Below are positions 1 through 7,911 of a DNA stretch of 45,495 bases, piece after piece. The position numbers and the translations under genes were made by a program. The notes beneath the pieces were generated by a model. It worked only from the letters and a program-made list of their open reading frames with translations, made no database searches and was not told the DNA's origin. How positions within the stretch are numbered: the first letter of the stretch is position 1; each line of letters starts with the position of its first letter. The stretch lies in assembly GCA_026196615.1 (NCBI GenBank), contig JAPHSW010000242.1, positions 1-45,495 on the forward strand, read 5' to 3'. This DNA is from Gammaproteobacteria bacterium (lineage in GTDB: Bacteria; Pseudomonadota; Gammaproteobacteria; GRL18).

Positions 1-317
1 AAAAAAATCAGGAGTTGCAACAATTTCTGGAAACAAGTCGGAAAATGTTAGAGTCAGCCAAGAATAGTGATTGGGAACCATTGCCCACATTAGAAAGTGA
101 ACGTAAAAAACTAATGGTGTCTTTTTTTGAGTCTGATGTTTCAGCTGAGAACTCAAAAGATGATCAGCTGAAAATTGAAAAGGCCATAAATGAGGTCTTG
201 TCAATTAATGAAGAAATTGAGCAGCTTGCTCAAAAAGAAAAAGTGACAATTGGCCAACAATTACATGGCTTCAAAAAGAAGCAGAATGTTCATTCTGCTT
301 ATCTTCAAAACAAATAA
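1..317 (+). CDS. fliT: FliT-like flagellar chaperone, 3' part only
   Basis: The reading frame is open from the window edge to TAA at 315-317, so the N-terminus lies outside. About 104 residues are visible. They are charged, Glu/Lys-rich and predicted helical, with no signal peptide or membrane segment. Small helical proteins of this kind usually follow fliD-fliS and act as export chaperones or regulators for the filament cap. The assignment rests on size, helical composition and its place beside fliW and fleQ, because FliT sequences are poorly conserved. A TTG at 15 could be read as a start, but no ribosome site supports it and the frame continues upstream. It converges on fliW with a 51-nt gap. 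Confidence 0.5.
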   Translation, partial: KNQELQQFLETSRKMLESAKNSDWEPLPTLESERKKLMVSFFESDVSAENSKDDQLKIEKAINEVLSINEEIEQLAQKEKVTIGQQLHGFKKKQNVHSAYLQNK

Positions 318-379
318 TCCAAAATAATAACTTTAGAAAATAGTGTTCAATCAACGCTTTGTGTTTTATTATTTGTTTT
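307..379. repeat. 12-bp perfect inverted repeat spanning two convergent stop codons
   Basis: AAAACAAATAAT at 307-318 is the exact reverse complement of ATTATTTGTTTT at 368-379. Each arm contains the stop codon of one of the two convergent genes, which end in Asn-Lys-stop on both sides. The loop is 49 nt. It might act as a weak bidirectional 3'-end structure. The arms are almost pure A/T and no GC-rich stem with a U-run is present, so a chance origin is possible. Confidence 0.35.
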
Positions 380-845
380 CAACAACAGGTACATTCAGAA
401 AAATATCATAATCTAAATCTTTAATTGAACGTTGCAGTCCTTTTAGAGATTGTAAATTAATAAATAAAGGTTCAGTAATGTTTGCATTGACCAATGTTAG
501 GCCTTCTTTTTTCAAACTATTATCAGTATCATTATTTTTAATGATAACCATCATTGCGATATCTTCCGCAGACTGAGACTTCAATAAATCATAATCTTCA
601 TCGGGTAATGATACGTTATAATAGAAATTGGCTAGAGAAGGATCAAAGATTGAATAAGCAATATTGGGCTCTTCTACAGATTGTAACCAGAAAACCACTG
701 GAGCTTTATCGGAACTAGCGTCCTCATCCTTGTGAAATAATTTAAAATTTTTTAAATGTGCTTCATTAGACAGTCCATTTGGGAAATTTAAAATCGTATC
801 TTGTTCAACTTCTTGTGAGCCAAAACGAGTTGTTTCAATTTTCAT
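369..845 (-). CDS. fliW: Flagellar assembly factor FliW
   Basis: The 158-residue product matches the FliW family in length and pattern. The N-terminus has the strand pattern typical of the family (TTRFGSQEVEQDTILNFPNG), followed by a Phe-rich loop and a central VFWLQSVEEP segment. The C-terminal part has VNANITEPLFINLQSLKGLQ. In Bacillus and Campylobacter, FliW binds newly made flagellin and, when free, binds CsrA to relieve repression of flagellin mRNA. It is cytoplasmic. FliW is much less common in gammaproteobacteria than FliS. Here it lies convergent to a fliT-like gene and divergent from fleQ, and a flagellin gene sits at 13598. No csrA is visible. The family call is fairly secure; the CsrA partnership is inferred. 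Confidence 0.8.
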   Translation of the reverse strand: MKIETTRFGSQEVEQDTILNFPNGLSNEAHLKNFKLFHKDEDASSDKAPVVFWLQSVEEPNIAYSIFDPSLANFYYNVSLPDEDYDLLKSQSAEDIAMMVIIKNNDTDNSLKKEGLTLVNANITEPLFINLQSLKGLQRSIKDLDYDIFLNVPVVENK

Positions 846-1209
846 TCTAAACCTTATAAAAAAGATATCATTGCTAGAATTAGACCGCTTAATTTTTTAT
901 CATGTCCATATTAAATAGAAAATTAATAAAAACTGATAGAAAAACAAGTTAAGCCTGATAAGTTATTATTTTATAAAAACTATTATTACTTATAAGTTAG
1001 GGTCTGTCAAAATGTGAGCTAAAAAATACCTTAAAAAAAAATAGTGACATTTTTTTGACTTAATAACAAAAAATTGACTTTACATCTTTAAAAAATACGC
1101 TATATTTCATGTTGTAAATGAATGATTTTCTAATACTGATATCTTTTTTTGTCATTTTTCTGTAAAACGTTAATAAATTGACAATAAATTGACAAATTTG
1201 AGGTTTTAA
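846..1209. promoter_or_regulatory. 364-bp AT-rich divergent region between fliW and fleQ
   Basis: No gene is visible here. It must hold the promoters for fliW (leftward) and fleQ (rightward). Four TTGAC motifs face right, at 1055, 1074, 1178 and 1189, the last two as a short direct repeat (AAATTGACA twice). TTGACT at 1074 and TATATT at 1101 resemble sigma70 boxes, but the spacing (21 nt) is poor. A loose dyad pairs GTCAAAATGT near 1007 with ACATTTTTTTGAC near 1048. No sigma54 GG-N10-GC element was found. The ribosome site for fleQ is GAGG at 1200-1203. Confidence 0.35.
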
Positions 1210-2361
1210 GTGGTTTCAACTCATAGTCCGAAGCAAGAACAAACAAAGCTAGGCTCATTTATTGATGATTCGTTTGTTGGTGAAAGCGTTATTATTAAAC
1301 AGGTTAAAAAATTAATAATACAAGTGGCTAAGAGTAATGCCAATGTTTTAATTTTAGGTGAATCTGGTACTGGAAAAGAAGTGGTTGCCAATTGTTTGCA
1401 CCAGTTGTCAAAACGAAAAGAAATGCCTTATGTACCAGTTAATTGTGGTGCTATTCCCAGAGAATTATTAGAGAGTGAATTATTTGGTCATGAAAAAGGG
1501 GCTTTTACTGGCGCTCTAACCCTTAGAAAAGGACGCTTTGAAATGGCTCAGGGGGGCACTCTGTTTCTGGATGAAATTGGAGATATGCCACTTTCAATGC
1601 AGGTGAAAATCTTGCGGGTTTTACAAGAAAGAATATTTGAACGAGTTGGGGGCAATAAAAGTCTTCAAGCTGATGTACGTGTGGTTGCTGCTACACACCG
1701 TGATTTAGAAGAACAGGTAAAAGAGGGTAACTTCAGAGAAGACTTATTTTATCGTCTCAATGTCTTTCCAATAGAAATCCCTGCTCTTAGAGAAAGAGTA
1801 GAAGATATCCCATTATTGTTTCATATGTTGAATGAACGTATGAAAGAAGATACTGAAAGCTCAGTACAGTTAACACCGGAAGCTATGGCTTCAATAATGC
1901 AACACTCCTGGCCTGGTAATGTCAGAGAATTATCTAATTTGGTTGAGCGTCTTGGTATTATGTTCCCGGAAGAACCTGTGAGCTGGGATGATTTACCTGA
2001 AAAGTACCAATATGATATTTCTCACATTGAAGAGCTGCCCCAATTAGATATCCTCTTAGCAACTACTGGTGACAAAAAGAACCTTTCTAATGAACCATCA
2101 GAAGACAAGAGTATAAACGCAGATGGTGAAACTCCTGAAGAAACTAGCTCAGTGATAAATTCTACTGAGAATACATCTCATTTACTACCCAAGGATGGTT
2201 TTGACTTAAAAGATCACATAGCTAACCTTGAGTATTCTTTAATTCAGCAGGCGTTGGAAGAATCTGAAGGTGTTGTTGCCCATGCAGCTAAACGTTTGAA
2301 TATGAGACGAACGACACTGGTTGAAAAAATGAAGAAATATGAAACGATGTTTGGTGTGTAA
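1210..2361 (+). CDS. fleQ: FleQ-type sigma54 flagellar master activator lacking the receiver domain
   Basis: The 383-residue product is an enhancer-binding protein for RNA polymerase-sigma54. It has Walker A GESGTGKE at 50-57, the sigma54 contact loop GAFTGA at 97-102, an AAA+ core to about residue 260, an Asn/Ser/Glu-rich linker (about 285-325) and a Fis-type helix-turn-helix at the C-terminus. The last 50 residues ([22 protein letters not shown]) closely match Pseudomonas FleQ, so this is FleQ rather than a generic NtrC protein. FleQ is normally about 490 residues with a degenerate N-terminal REC domain. Here a TAA lies directly before the GTG start, with GAGG 6 nt upstream, so that domain is truly absent. 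By ungapped alignment the FleQ c-di-GMP motif LFRS (142-145) is IDDS here (18-21), and Arg185/Asn186 are Asn61/Cys62. It should activate fleSR and other sigma54 promoters in the window. Confidence 0.88.
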   Translation: MVSTHSPKQEQTKLGSFIDDSFVGESVIIKQVKKLIIQVAKSNANVLILGESGTGKEVVANCLHQLSKRKEMPYVPVNCGAIPRELLESELFGHEKGAFTGALTLRKGRFEMAQGGTLFLDEIGDMPLSMQVKILRVLQERIFERVGGNKSLQADVRVVAATHRDLEEQVKEGNFREDLFYRLNVFPIEIPALRERVEDIPLLFHMLNERMKEDTESSVQLTPEAMASIMQHSWPGNVRELSNLVERLGIMFPEEPVSWDDLPEKYQYDISHIEELPQLDILLATTGDKKNLSNEPSEDKSINADGETPEETSSVINSTENTSHLLPKDGFDLKDHIANLEYSLIQQALEESEGVVAHAAKRLNMRRTTLVEKMKKYETMFGV

Positions 2362-2379
2362 TAGAGTGAACTTTATATT

Positions 2380-2655
2380 TTATTGTGTACGTCTATCAAC
2401 TTTATGTTTATCATTCTTGAAACAAGTATGACAGCTAGATACACGCCTGCCCCCAAGGCGTCGATCAATAACACCTTGATATTCACAAGTACATTGAGTG
2501 GCAGTACACCCTTTTAGTGGCAATGATGGTGCATGCTTAAAAGAAAAATGTTGGGTACAAAGAGCTGATGATGCCTCACAATTACAATTTTTAATAATGA
2601 CAGAGCCATATTTTCCGGATTGTTCTAATTCTATTAAGGATTTTTTGTGTGCCAT
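2380..2655 (-). CDS. Small Cys-rich protein of unknown function
   Basis: I do not recognise this 91-residue protein. It has eight cysteines, arranged as CxC at 24-26, Cys33, Cys50, CxC at 55-57 and CxxC at 75-78, plus His36, His41 and His76. This looks like a metal-binding (zinc or iron-sulfur) small protein. The C-terminus is strongly basic (RRLGGRR, DRRTQ). There is no signal peptide or membrane segment. It converges on fleQ with an 18-nt gap, and its start faces the fleSR promoter region. An opposing frame at 2498-2713 on the plus strand is less convincing, because the minus-strand frame holds the ordered Cys pairs. Whether it is expressed is unproven. Confidence 0.5.
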   Translation of the reverse strand: MAHKKSLIELEQSGKYGSVIIKNCNCEASSALCTQHFSFKHAPSLPLKGCTATQCTCEYQGVIDRRLGGRRVSSCHTCFKNDKHKVDRRTQ

Positions 2656-3008
2656 AAGAACTCGATTTATTTATAATAAACGTAAATTTTTTTATCTTAT
2701 AAAAAGAGTGTAACTTATGAATAAAAGGTGTGACTTCTAAAAAAAGAAAAAAATATCATTTTGTAGATAAATGTAAATAGACTCTTACAAGAAGTTGATT
2801 TCTATTTGGGAAATTTTTTGGAGTCGTCACTATAATATGAAAAATAACTATTATTTATTATCTGTAGTTACAAACATTTCATGCGCTTTTAGACTTTATT
2901 TCTTTACTATTTTTTATCCCGCCAAAAATATGTCACGCTTTGATATATCACTATAAATCAATAAAATTGTTTGTCTAAGTTGTTGTAATTTAAAATAATT
3001 ATTTTTTT

Positions 3009-3023
3009 TGGTTCACTTTTTGC
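3009..3023 (+). promoter_or_regulatory. Sigma54 promoter for fleSR
   Basis: TGGTTCACTTTTTGC fits the sigma54 consensus TGGCAC-N5-TTGC, with GG and GC exactly ten bases apart. Transcription would start near 3035, just before the fleS start. FleQ activation of fleSR through sigma54 is the known arrangement in Pseudomonas. The 350 bases upstream hold no gene and probably contain the activator sites. Confidence 0.8.
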
Positions 3024-3062
3024 TTCGGTCAATGTATAGAATTATATATGCTGGAGTATATT

Positions 3063-4250
3063 ATGAGTTTGGCTGCAATTTTGGAAACTGCCTTAGCAGA
3101 AACAACAACGCTTCTTCCTTTAGACGTGAATGGTTCGGATAGTGAAAATGACAGTCCATTACAATCGCCTCTACAAGAGTCAATTACTGAAAATCGTTTA
3201 AAAGCTTTATTAAAAGCATTACCTGCAGGTGTGATTGTCCTGGACGGTAAAGGACTTGTTCAAGAATGTAATCCTGCGGCAATAGAGCTATTGGATGAAC
3301 CTTTAATCGGTTTAGCCTGGCGTACAGTGATAAACCGTGCTTTTGATCACAGCCGAATTTCAGGGCAGGACTCAGTGACTAAAAAAGGTCAAATTGTTAG
3401 TATTTCAACTTGTCCGCTTGGTGAAGGTGTACCTGGACAGATTATTTTATTACAGGATGTGACTGAAAAACGTCAGCTACAGACCAAATATGACCAGCAA
3501 AATCGATTAGCTTCTATGGGACAAATGGCAGCTCAATTAGCTCATCAAATCAGAACACCCATATCAGCTGCTTTGCTTTATGCTTCTCATTTAAAATCAC
3601 CACAATTGGATGATGAGAAACGTTTGCGTTTTGCCGATAAAATTTTGACACGAATTCAAAGCCTTGAACAATTGATTAATGATATGTTGCTTTTTTCAAA
3701 AAATGGCATGGAAAATCGTGAAAGCATCTCTGTAAAACAATTATTAAATGAATTACAGCAAAATATTGTATTAGCAGAAGATAAACAGGATGTGAAGATT
3801 GAATTTGACTATCACCTGGAAGAAAAACAAAGTGATGAAAACATCTCTAATGAAATCGTCTATATCTCAGGTAATAGGAATCTTTTAGTCAGTGGTTTAA
3901 TCAATTTGATAAACAATGCAATTGACGTGGTTGATGAAAAGGATGGCCGTATTTTGATTAAAGTCTCACAACCCATCAATGGTGCAATTGATTTTAGTAT
4001 TCATGACAATGGTACAGGGATTGATGCTGAAGATGTGAATAAAATCTTTGAACCCTTTTATACCACTAAACAAAATGGTACTGGTTTGGGACTTGCTGTC
4101 GTAAAAGCGATAGCTAACGCACATGATGGAGAACTTTGGCTTGAATCTTCTGTTCTTTCTTCAGGCACTATTTTTAGAATGCGAATACCAACACAAATTC
4201 AATCCATTGCAAAAAATAAAAGAACAAGCCATATGGAGAAAACAAAATGA
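3063..4250 (+). CDS. fleS: Flagellar sensor histidine kinase FleS
   Basis: The 395-residue cytoplasmic kinase has a PAS domain (about 45-140), a HisKA dimerisation domain with phosphoacceptor His161 (AQLAHQIRTPISA) and a C-terminal HATPase domain with N box (LINLINNAIDVVD), G1 (DNGTGID) and G2 (GTGLGLAVVKA) motifs. There are no membrane segments, as in Pseudomonas FleS. It should phosphorylate FleR, linking an assembly checkpoint to class III genes. An ATG at 3048 is also in frame, but the ATG at 3063 has GGAG at 3053-3056 at good spacing and is preferred. The gene overlaps fleR by 4 nt (ATGA), so the two are translationally coupled. Confidence 0.87.
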   Translation: MSLAAILETALAETTTLLPLDVNGSDSENDSPLQSPLQESITENRLKALLKALPAGVIVLDGKGLVQECNPAAIELLDEPLIGLAWRTVINRAFDHSRISGQDSVTKKGQIVSISTCPLGEGVPGQIILLQDVTEKRQLQTKYDQQNRLASMGQMAAQLAHQIRTPISAALLYASHLKSPQLDDEKRLRFADKILTRIQSLEQLINDMLLFSKNGMENRESISVKQLLNELQQNIVLAEDKQDVKIEFDYHLEEKQSDENISNEIVYISGNRNLLVSGLINLINNAIDVVDEKDGRILIKVSQPINGAIDFSIHDNGTGIDAEDVNKIFEPFYTTKQNGTGLGLAVVKAIANAHDGELWLESSVLSSGTIFRMRIPTQIQSIAKNKRTSHMEKTK

Positions 4251-5704
4251 TAATCAAAAAAAATAATCCACAGGCACCTCTAATTCTAGTTGTTGAAGAT
4301 GATGAAGCACTTCGTGAAGCACTAGTTGATACTCTGGAAATGGGGGGCTATAACGTTATCGAAGCAGATAATGGCCGATCAGCTCTGGAGCATTTAGCTC
4401 AAGATGAGACCTGTGAAATTGATATTGTTATCAGTGATGTACAAATGCCCAAAATGGATGGTCATCAATTGCTTAAACAAATAAAACGCCATTATGACTT
4501 ACCTGTTTTATTAATGACGGCCTATGGCACGATTGGAAAAGCAATTGAAGCAATGAAAGATGGTGCAGTTGATTATCTGGTTAAGCCTTTTGAAGCAGAA
4601 GTATTGGTTTCAGTTGTCAGTCGTTATGCTGGAAAGAGTGTTGAAGATCATCAAATGATTGCTGAATCAACAAGTATGCAAAAGATAGCTCAACTTTCTA
4701 AACGAGTTGCCATTAGTGATGCGACTGTGATGATTGGTGGTTCAAGTGGCACGGGCAAAGAAGTCTTAGCACGTTATATTCATAATAATTCAAGCCGTGC
4801 AGATAAACCTTTTGTTGCCATTAATTGCGCAGCTATTCCAGAAAATATGTTGGAAGCAACACTCTTTGGTTACGAAAAAGGGGCTTTTACAGGAGCTTAT
4901 AAAGCATCAGCAGGTAAATTTGAACAAGCTCAGGGTGGTACTTTATTACTCGATGAAATTTCAGAAATGGATCTGGGTTTACAAGCGAAATTATTAAGAG
5001 TGTTACAAGAAAAAGAAGTGGAACGTTTAGGCGGACAAGAACTTATACCTTTAGATGTTCGAGTGTTAGCAACATCAAATCGTAATATGCATCAACAGGT
5101 CAAAGAAAATAAATTTCGAGAAGACTTATTTTATCGTTTAAATGTTTTTCCTATCGCTATTCCTGATTTGAAAGATCGAAAAGAAGATATTATTCCTTTG
5201 GCAAAACATATTATAAATAAAATAGCCAAACAAAATGGAAGTGAAATACCTCAATTATCGAAAGAAGCAGAGCTTAAATTAACAAATCATATCTGGCCTG
5301 GAAATATTCGTGAAATGGATAATGTGATCCAACGTGCTTTTATTTTACATATTGATCACCTTATTACTCCAGAAGATATTCCCATGGAAATGAACAGCAG
5401 TGACCTATCTATGTCCAATGATAGAGAGACTATTGCATCAAATGAGGCGATACCAGCAGCTGACAATGTTAGTAAAGAAGTGAAAAAAGTTTCTGATACA
5501 ACAAAATCCAGTTCAAACCTTAATGATGAATTACGTGGTCGGGAATTTGACAAAATTCTAGAAATTCTGCATTCCACAATGGGTAATCGTAAGATGGCAG
5601 CAGAGCAATTGGGTATCAGCCAAAGAACTCTAAGATATAAATTAGCTAAAATGCGTGAAGGTGGAATTGTCATTCCAGGTGGTTTTGGCGCGAAAACTGC
5701 TTAA
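4247..5704 (+). CDS. fleR: Flagellar response regulator FleR (sigma54-dependent)
   Basis: The 485-residue regulator starts with a receiver domain with acidic residues Asp18/Asp19, phosphoacceptor Asp64 (VISDVQMPK) and conserved Lys in VKPF. A sigma54 AAA+ domain follows, with Walker A GGSSGTGK at 164-171 and GAFTGA at 212-217. A Ser/Asn-rich linker (about 385-425) precedes a Fis-type helix-turn-helix (NRKMAAEQLGISQRTLRYKL). It is the expected partner of FleS and should drive class III flagellar operons through sigma54. The Walker A carries Ser where most family members have Glu (GESGTGK); this is unlikely to matter. All expected catalytic features are present. Confidence 0.88.
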   Translation: MIIKKNNPQAPLILVVEDDEALREALVDTLEMGGYNVIEADNGRSALEHLAQDETCEIDIVISDVQMPKMDGHQLLKQIKRHYDLPVLLMTAYGTIGKAIEAMKDGAVDYLVKPFEAEVLVSVVSRYAGKSVEDHQMIAESTSMQKIAQLSKRVAISDATVMIGGSSGTGKEVLARYIHNNSSRADKPFVAINCAAIPENMLEATLFGYEKGAFTGAYKASAGKFEQAQGGTLLLDEISEMDLGLQAKLLRVLQEKEVERLGGQELIPLDVRVLATSNRNMHQQVKENKFREDLFYRLNVFPIAIPDLKDRKEDIIPLAKHIINKIAKQNGSEIPQLSKEAELKLTNHIWPGNIREMDNVIQRAFILHIDHLITPEDIPMEMNSSDLSMSNDRETIASNEAIPAADNVSKEVKKVSDTTKSSSNLNDELRGREFDKILEILHSTMGNRKMAAEQLGISQRTLRYKLAKMREGGIVIPGGFGAKTA

Positions 5705-5782
5705 GTAATAATTAGGTGAGATAAATAAGTCAAAAGGTCTATTTTTTGACGCTTTTAGTAATAAAGAAAAGAGGGTTATTCC

Positions 5783-6139
5783 ATGAGCAACGATATTAAT
5801 ACTTCAAGCATGATGATGCAAATGCGCTCAATGTCTGATATGGCTGCATCTAAAGTAACCCCATTACCAATTAATAATGAAGGTTTACCTGGAATTCAAG
5901 GTTCAAGTGACCAAAATGTTGAGTTTGGCAGTATTCTTAAATCTGCACTTCAACAAGTGAATGGTATTCAACAAGCTTCAGCTGATTTAAGAGATGACTT
6001 TATTTCAGGCAAAGAAGGCGTTAATTTGGCGGAAGTAATGATTGCTTCTGAAAAATCCAGTGTGGCTTTTGGTGTCACGCTTGAAATTCGTAATAAATTA
6101 TTAAAAGCATATGAAACAGTTAAAAATATTCGTGTGTAA
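5783..6139 (+). CDS. fliE: Flagellar MS-ring/rod junction protein FliE
   Basis: The product has 118 residues, close to the family's 100-115. The C-terminal half is typical: FGSILKSALQQVNGIQQ, then SADLRDDFISGKEGVNLAEVMIASEKSSVAF and a final RNKLLKAYETVKNI. FliE is the first exported rod component and joins the MS ring to the rod and to the export gate. GAGGG lies upstream at suitable spacing. No sigma54 GG-N10-GC element was found in the 78 bp after fleR, so readthrough from fleSR or an unrecognised promoter must serve fliE-fliJ. Confidence 0.9.
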   Translation: MSNDINTSSMMMQMRSMSDMAASKVTPLPINNEGLPGIQGSSDQNVEFGSILKSALQQVNGIQQASADLRDDFISGKEGVNLAEVMIASEKSSVAFGVTLEIRNKLLKAYETVKNIRV

Positions 6140-6194
6140 AGATTTCTAGGTAGGTTTGTTGGTTTATAAATAGTGTTAAGTGGAGTGATTGGAA

Positions 6195-7826
6195 ATGGCT
6201 GAAGAAGCTGGAAATAAAAATTCAATGATGGCATTACAAAACATCAGTGAATATCCACTATTAAGGCAAGCGGGCTTGATGGTTGGTTTAGCGGCAAGTG
6301 TTGCTCTGGGGGTTGCAATTGTATTTTGGTCACAGTCTCCAGACTATACGACTTTATATGCTGAGCTGCCTGATACAGAACTCTCTCAGATTGCCGATGC
6401 CTTAAAACAAGGTAAAATAAAATATAAAATTAGTGCGGGTAATATCATGGTGCCTGCAAATGATATTGAAAAAGCACGCATGCAGTTGGCAGCTCAAGGT
6501 TTGCCTAATATTAAGCCAGAAGGCTTTGATATTTTAAATGAAGAACAAAGTTTTGGTACCAGTCAATTTATTCAATCTGCACGTTATCAACATGCTCTTG
6601 AAGAAGAGCTTTCTCGTTCCATATCAGCATTGAGAAATGTGAAATCAGCACGAGTCCATCTGGCTTTACCTAAAGAATCTGTTTTTGTTAGAAATCGTAA
6701 AAAAGCCAGTGCATCAGTGATTGCTAATTTGTATTCAGGTCATCGTATGACGGATGATCAAGTTTCTGCCGTTGCCTATATGGTTGCTTCAAGTGTGCCT
6801 AATCTTCAGGTTGAAGAAGTGACTGTTGTCGATCAAATGGGACGTTTATTAACATCATCTGGAAATGAAGAAGAAGTTTTAAATTCTGAGCAACTTGAAT
6901 ATACCACCAGAGTAGAACACAACTATATAAATAGAGTGAATACTATTTTAACGCCATTTTTAGGTACCGATGGGTTTAAAGCTCAGGTTAATGCTGATAT
7001 TGATTTTACCCGTATTGAAAAAACTTCAGAAGTATTTAATCCAGATGTTGCAGCAACCCGAAGTAAACAACAATTAATTGAGCGAGTTTCTGCCTCCGGA
7101 ACTTCAGGTGTACCTGGTGCCTTGTCTAATCAGCCTCCTGGTGGTTCAATTGCACCTGAAGCAGCAACTGGAGGTGTTGATGGAGAAGAAGGCTCTTCAG
7201 GAAGTTTTAAGAATAAGGAAACAGTGACTCAGAATTTTGAATTGGATAAAACAATCAGTCATACTCAACTAGCAACGGGTAATGTTAAACGAATATCGAT
7301 TGCTGTTGTGATTGATGATAAAAAAGAGGTTGCTGATGATGGTACTGTAACCACTACACCAAGAGCAGAAGATGAATTAAAACGTATTACGGCACTGGTT
7401 AAAGAGGCTGTTGGCTTTAATGCTCAAAGAGGTGATTCAGTTAATATTATTAATGCAGGTTTTGTTTCTCCTACTACTATTGAAGCTTTGCCTGATATAC
7501 CTGTTTGGGAGCAAGCCTGGTTTGCCCCGATTGTTAAACAGAGCTTGGCAGCACTGATAGTTCTTTATATAATCTTTGGTGTGATTAAACCCGCTTTCAA
7601 AAGCTTATCCAAACCTCATAAAGAATTGGTTGGAATTGAAGGTGAGGCAGGAGCTGGTCAGGCAGCATTGGCTGGTGGAGAAAGTACTAGTATGAGTAGT
7701 GATGAAGCAGATGCTCTGCCTAAGCCACCGGATGATTATGAAATGCAACTGGATATGGCTCGCAAACTAGTTGTTGAAGATCCAAAAATTGCTGCACAGG
7801 TTGTTAAAAACTGGTTGGCGGCTTAA
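6195..7826 (+). CDS. fliF: Flagellar MS-ring protein FliF
   Basis: The protein has 543 residues. It has an N-terminal membrane helix (about 23-44, AGLMVGLAASVALGVAIVFW), the periplasmic YscJ-like ring domains (TTLYAELPDTELSQIADALK onward), a Gly/Ser-rich loop (about 300-340) and a second membrane helix near 450-470. The acidic C-terminal tail DPKIAAQVVKNWL is the classic FliG-binding segment. FliF forms the inner-membrane ring on which switch and export gate assemble. The ATG at 6195 is chosen over a TTG at 6189 because GGAG (6182-6185) is 9 nt from the ATG and only 3 nt from the TTG. Confidence 0.95.
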   Translation: MAEEAGNKNSMMALQNISEYPLLRQAGLMVGLAASVALGVAIVFWSQSPDYTTLYAELPDTELSQIADALKQGKIKYKISAGNIMVPANDIEKARMQLAAQGLPNIKPEGFDILNEEQSFGTSQFIQSARYQHALEEELSRSISALRNVKSARVHLALPKESVFVRNRKKASASVIANLYSGHRMTDDQVSAVAYMVASSVPNLQVEEVTVVDQMGRLLTSSGNEEEVLNSEQLEYTTRVEHNYINRVNTILTPFLGTDGFKAQVNADIDFTRIEKTSEVFNPDVAATRSKQQLIERVSASGTSGVPGALSNQPPGGSIAPEAATGGVDGEEGSSGSFKNKETVTQNFELDKTISHTQLATGNVKRISIAVVIDDKKEVADDGTVTTTPRAEDELKRITALVKEAVGFNAQRGDSVNIINAGFVSPTTIEALPDIPVWEQAWFAPIVKQSLAALIVLYIIFGVIKPAFKSLSKPHKELVGIEGEAGAGQAALAGGESTSMSSDEADALPKPPDDYEMQLDMARKLVVEDPKIAAQVVKNWLAA

Positions 7827-7842
7827 CAAAGGTTGTTAGTAA

Positions 7843-7867
7843 CCCCTTATTATCATTATAATAGGGG
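7843..7867 (+). other. Intercistronic hairpin between fliF and fliG
   Basis: CCCCTTATTAT (7843-7853) pairs with ATAATAGGGG (7858-7867) around a CATT loop, with one bulged T. No U-run follows, so it is unlikely to terminate. It lies in the 85-nt gap and may stabilise the mRNA or be a processing site that sets the fliF:fliG ratio. Confidence 0.45.
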
Positions 7868-7911
7868 GGAAGCAAGATGAGCCTACATAACAAAAGAAAG
7901 CAGAGATTAAT

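Noticed and set aside
1003-1062. GGGTCTGTCAAAATG with a facing TTTTTTTGAC as insertion-sequence ends
   Set aside because: No transposase, no second matching terminal repeat and no target duplication were found; the arms pair only imperfectly.
2498-2713. 71-residue frame on the plus strand
   Set aside because: It is antisense to the Cys-rich minus-strand frame and shows no domain pattern or ribosome site; it ends in low-complexity AT-rich sequence.
7843-7867. fliF-fliG hairpin as a terminator
   Set aside because: No U-run follows and fliG must be expressed with fliF; treated as an intercistronic structure.
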